Assembly: GCF_030269365.1 (NCBI RefSeq)
Contig: NZ_BSTF01000005.1
Location: forward strand, 372,001 to 436,000
Direction: 5' to 3'
From: Lentzea sp. NBRC 102530
GTDB taxonomy: Bacteria; Actinomycetota; Actinomycetes; Mycobacteriales; Pseudonocardiaceae
Length of the DNA stretch: 64,000 nt
In this document: piece by piece, positions 61,500-64,000 of the stretch
How positions within the stretch are numbered: position 1 is the first letter of the stretch
How the letters are laid out: each line of letters begins with the position of its first letter
Notes under the pieces: model-generated
What the model was told of the DNA's origin: nothing
What the model saw: the letters and a program-made list of their open reading frames with translations, nothing else
Databases searched by the model: none
Made by a program: the position numbers and the translations under genes

Positions 61500-61604
61500 T
61501 GTCTTTCTCCCCGTTGGAACTCATAGCGCGTGGGGGGACTTGCCGCAAGACCCCGCACCGGCCCCACAATTCGTGCCCTGACCAGGGGATTGAGGGGATT
61601 CACG

Positions 61605-62757
61605 ATGCGATTTCTGCTGTCCACGATCGGGTCGCGGGGCGAGGCGCAGCCGGTCACCGCACTGGCCGTCCAGCTGAAAGCACGCGGTAACGACGTCCAC
61701 GTCATCGCGCCACCCGACTTTGAGGAACTGGTCACCGGCCACGGTCTCGCCTTCACCCCGGTGGGCCCGCGCCTCCGCGACGTCAGCGCCGTCAAGACCA
61801 CGCCGGACGAACTGCGCCGGCTCGCGCAGGAGTCGGTCCGGGAGCAGTTCCGGGTCGTCACGAACACCGCGCACCGAGCGGACGTGCTGGTCGCGGGCGG
61901 CGCGTTGCAGCACGCCACCAGGTCCGTCGCGGAGAGCATCGGCGCGCGGTACGTGTACGCGAGTTACTGCGCGAACACGCTGCCCTCACCGCACCACGCG
62001 CCACCCGCGATGCTGGGTCGCGTTCCGGTGAACGGGACCCCGGAGGAGAACCTCGCGCAGTGGGAGCACCACCGCCAGTACTTCGTGAGCTCCCGCGACA
62101 CCCTGAACGAGGAACGAGCGGAACTCGGCCTCGGCCCGATCGACGACGTCCGCGACCACATCCTCGGCGACGCCCCGTGGCTCGCCGCGGACCCGGTGCT
62201 CGGCCCGTGGCCGGGACCGGCGGAGCTGACGCAGACCGGTGCCTGGCTCCTCGACGACCAGCGCCCGCTCACCCCCGCGCTCGAAGCGTTCCTGGACGGC
62301 GGTGCACCGCCGATCTACTTCGGCCTCGGCAGCATGCGCGCCTCCCAGGACGCGGTGCGGCATGCCGTCACGGCGGCCCGCGCGCTCGGCAAACGCGTTG
62401 TCCTGCAACGGGGCTGGGCGAACCTGGAGTTCGACGCACCGGACTGCCTCACCATCGGCGAGGTCAACCAGCAGGCGTTGTTCCGCCGCACGGCCGCCGT
62501 CGTGCACCACGGCGGCGCGGGGCACCACCACGACCGCCGCGGCAGCGGGCGTGCCGCAGATCGTGTTGCCCCACATGTACGACCAGTACTACTGGGGCGC
62601 CCAGGTCGAACGGCTGAACATCGGCCGTGCGCCGACCACGGTCACCACGGAGGTCCTCGCCGAGGTGCTGGAACTCTCCGACCAAGCCACGAAACTCTCC
62701 GCCCGGGTGCGTACCGACGGTGCGAAAGTCGCGGCGCAGCGCCTGATGTCGTGGTGA
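61605..62757 (+). pseudogene. MGT-type glycosyltransferase with a frameshift
   Basis: The gene encodes a GT-B glycosyltransferase of the macrolide/sterol type: N-terminal 'MRFLLSTIGSRGEAQPVTALAVQLKARG' and the donor-site motif 'AAVVHHGGAG'. The frame breaks there at about 62518-62521, where a GGGG run has one G too many. The downstream part continues in another frame as 'TTTTAAAAGVPQIVLPHMYDQYYWGAQ' to 'AAQRLMSW' (stop at 62757). Without the indel the protein would be about 384 residues, normal for the family. GAGGGGATT precedes the ATG. It is either a recent pseudogene or a sequence error; the sugar and acceptor are unknown. Confidence 0.75.
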
Positions 62758-62849
62758 GCCAACGACATGAAGATCGTCGCCGAGGAGCAGGTGAACCGGA
62801 CCAGGTGAGACGTACGTGTGGTGGGTGTCCGTAGTGAGGGGTGACCGCC

Positions 62850-63914
62850 ATGTCGTACCAGGTCGGGCTCGATCTCGGATCCGCAGGCACCACCGTCGCC
62901 ACCGGCGGTGGCGTCACGACCGGCAGCCGTCGTCAGCAGGCGGCGGCCAGGGAGGTCGCGCGCCTCCTCGACGACCTCGCGCACCGGCACGGGGAGCCAC
63001 CGAGCCGCGTGGCCATGACCCATCCGCTGTGCTGGCCGCACGAACACCTCGAGCAGTTGCGCCAGGACCTCGTCCAAGCGGGGCGCGCGGACGTGCTGTT
63101 CGTGCCCGCGCCGCACGCCGCCGCCATCGCGTTCGACGCCGACGCCCGGATGCCGGAGCACAGCACGGTGGTGGTGTTCGACTTCGGTGCCACCGGTTGT
63201 GACATCACGGTGTTGCGCAAGCAGGGCGTGCTGTTGCTCGCCGGGCAGCCCGAACGCGTCGAGGTCGGCGGGTTCGACCTCGACGGCCTCGTCGCGGAGC
63301 ACGTCATCGCGAAGATCGGCACGCACAGCCGTGAGTTGGTGCGCAGCTGCGTCGAGGCGAAGGAACTGCTCGGCAGCTACCCGGAGGTCAGAATCCCTTA
63401 TCTGGCAACCAACGGGGAGATGCGCGAGGTCAGGCTGAGCCGCCTCGAGTTCGAGTCGGTCATCCGGCCGTCGGTCGAGCTGACGGTCGACGCCCTGGAA
63501 CGCGTCGTCGCGAGCGCGGGTCTGGACCGGCCCGACGTGGTGCTGCTGGTCGGCGGCTCGGCCCGGATTCCCCTGGTGGCACGGGAGATCGCGGAACGGC
63601 TGCGCGTCCCGGTCCTGCGGGCTCCGGACGGCGCGGCCGCGACCGGCGCCTACCTCGAGGCCGTGCAACTGGAACCCGAACCCGGCGAGCAGCCCACCGC
63701 CGAGGTTCCCCTGCCGCGCAAGGAGGAGGAACCCGAGCGGCGCCTCCCGACCACCTCGTTCGTCGCGGCCGGGCTGCTCGTGCTCGTCCTTGGAGGAGGA
63801 TGGTTCGCCCACGACGCGATGAACGAGCCGCAGGTGGAGATGGAGAACACCAGCGTGCAGCTCGAACCGCCGGGACTCGCCGAGCTGCCGAGCGTCATCG
63901 GGCCAGGGCGCTGA
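62850..63914 (+). CDS. Membrane-anchored Hsp70-like ATPase
   Basis: A 354-residue protein with an actin/Hsp70-type nucleotide fold: phosphate-1 loop 'QVGLDLGSAGTTVATGGG', phosphate-2 'VVVFDFGATGCDITVLRKQ' and adenosine motif 'VVLLVGGSARIPLVAREIA'. Subdomain IB is shortened, and there is no DnaK peptide-binding domain. Instead a Pro/Glu linker leads to one C-terminal membrane helix ('FVAAGLLVLVLGGGWFA') and a short exterior tail. It is therefore not a classical chaperone; it may be a membrane-tethered regulatory ATPase. ATG at 62850 is preferred, with GAGGGG upstream; GTG at 62841 is possible. It overlaps the convergent gene by 20 bp. Confidence 0.8.
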   Translation: MSYQVGLDLGSAGTTVATGGGVTTGSRRQQAAAREVARLLDDLAHRHGEPPSRVAMTHPLCWPHEHLEQLRQDLVQAGRADVLFVPAPHAAAIAFDADARMPEHSTVVVFDFGATGCDITVLRKQGVLLLAGQPERVEVGGFDLDGLVAEHVIAKIGTHSRELVRSCVEAKELLGSYPEVRIPYLATNGEMREVRLSRLEFESVIRPSVELTVDALERVVASAGLDRPDVVLLVGGSARIPLVAREIAERLRVPVLRAPDGAAATGAYLEAVQLEPEPGEQPTAEVPLPRKEEEPERRLPTTSFVAAGLLVLVLGGGWFAHDAMNEPQVEMENTSVQLEPPGLAELPSVIGPGR

Positions 63915-64000
63915 TCTCCCGCACGGCCCGGTCGACCTCCTCGGGCGTGTTCAGGATCGACGTGCCGGCCCGCGCGTACGGGATCCGGTACGACGCCGTC
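63895..64000 (-). CDS. Class V aminotransferase, C-terminal end only
   Basis: The minus strand codes 34 residues before a TGA at 63895-63897, including 'RIPYARAGTSILNTPEEVDR' and 'AVREISALAR'. The 'NTPEEVDRAVREI' ending is typical of class V aminotransferases / cysteine desulfurase-like PLP enzymes (for example EgtE- or SufS-like). The gene continues beyond the window. Its 3' end overlaps the Hsp70-like gene by 20 bp. The assignment rests on this short tail. Confidence 0.5.
   Translation of the reverse strand, partial: TASYRIPYARAGTSILNTPEEVDRAVREISALAR

Noticed and set aside
1..64000. Search by eye for tRNA/rRNA genes, CRISPR arrays, insertion sequences and phage genes
   Set aside because: No cloverleaf-like segments, regular spacer arrays, transposases or integrases were found.

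Overview
The window is about 70% G+C with G/C-ending codons, many GTG starts, coupled ATGA/GTGA start-stop overlaps and several probable leaderless genes. It carries a pdtaR - livKHMGF - PaaI thioesterase - polA neighbourhood, a ClpP pair next to a PopR/ClgR-type regulator, and a lasso-peptide leader peptidase. This fits a filamentous actinobacterium, probably Pseudonocardiales (Lentzea, Saccharothrix or Actinosynnema type). The genus is an inference. No rRNA, tRNA, CRISPR array, insertion sequence or prophage was seen.

Layout. 1-0.7 kb: tail of a RiPP locus, with a PqqD domain fused to a lasso B2 protease. 0.8-2.4 kb: two coupled ClpP genes, the second lacking the catalytic Ser, convergent with a PopR-like regulator whose putative operator (TCTGCY-N3-RGCAGA) lies in front of both units. 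2.6-4.0 kb: SDR and TetR. 4.0-9.4 kb: tctCBA tricarboxylate transporter divergent from a CitA/CitB-type two-component system. 9.4-11.8 kb: decayed region with a truncated, frameshifted FAD monooxygenase, a 5'-truncated DUF4232 gene, and a LysE gene with a frameshifted tandem copy. 11.8-17.8 kb: esterase, MprF-like protein and LuxR-type ATPase regulator. 17.9-22.8 kb: maleylacetate reductase, secreted Xaa-Pro peptidase, RecQ. 22.8-28.2 kb: lipoprotein, double-psi barrel protein, membrane NACHT NTPase behind a long hairpin, MT0933-type antitoxin, secreted cyclophilin, TetR.

28.2-35.4 kb holds a catabolic block read as lysine/aminoadipate to glutaryl-CoA: aldehyde dehydrogenase, FAD amine oxidase, Glu/Leu dehydrogenase, class III CoA-transferase and glutaryl-CoA dehydrogenase, divergent from a LysR regulator. 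35.4-42.7 kb: a HEAT-like gene with compensating frameshifts, then a 2060-residue secreted RHS/PA14 protein coupled to a small two-helix membrane protein, a possible toxin-immunity pair. 42.7-48.6 kb: DinB-like protein, GT39 transferase, TPP enzyme, small envelope proteins. 48.7-61.5 kb: pdtaR, a secreted protein, the branched-chain amino acid ABC operon, a degenerate array of terminator-like repeats, a secreted lipase, a thioesterase and polA. 61.6-64 kb: a frameshifted glycosyltransferase, a membrane-anchored Hsp70-like ATPase, and the 3' end of a class V aminotransferase.

Several genes (FAD monooxygenase, second LysE, HEAT-like protein, glycosyltransferase) carry one- or two-base indels in G/C-rich runs. 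These are either real pseudogenes or assembly errors, and reads would be needed to decide.
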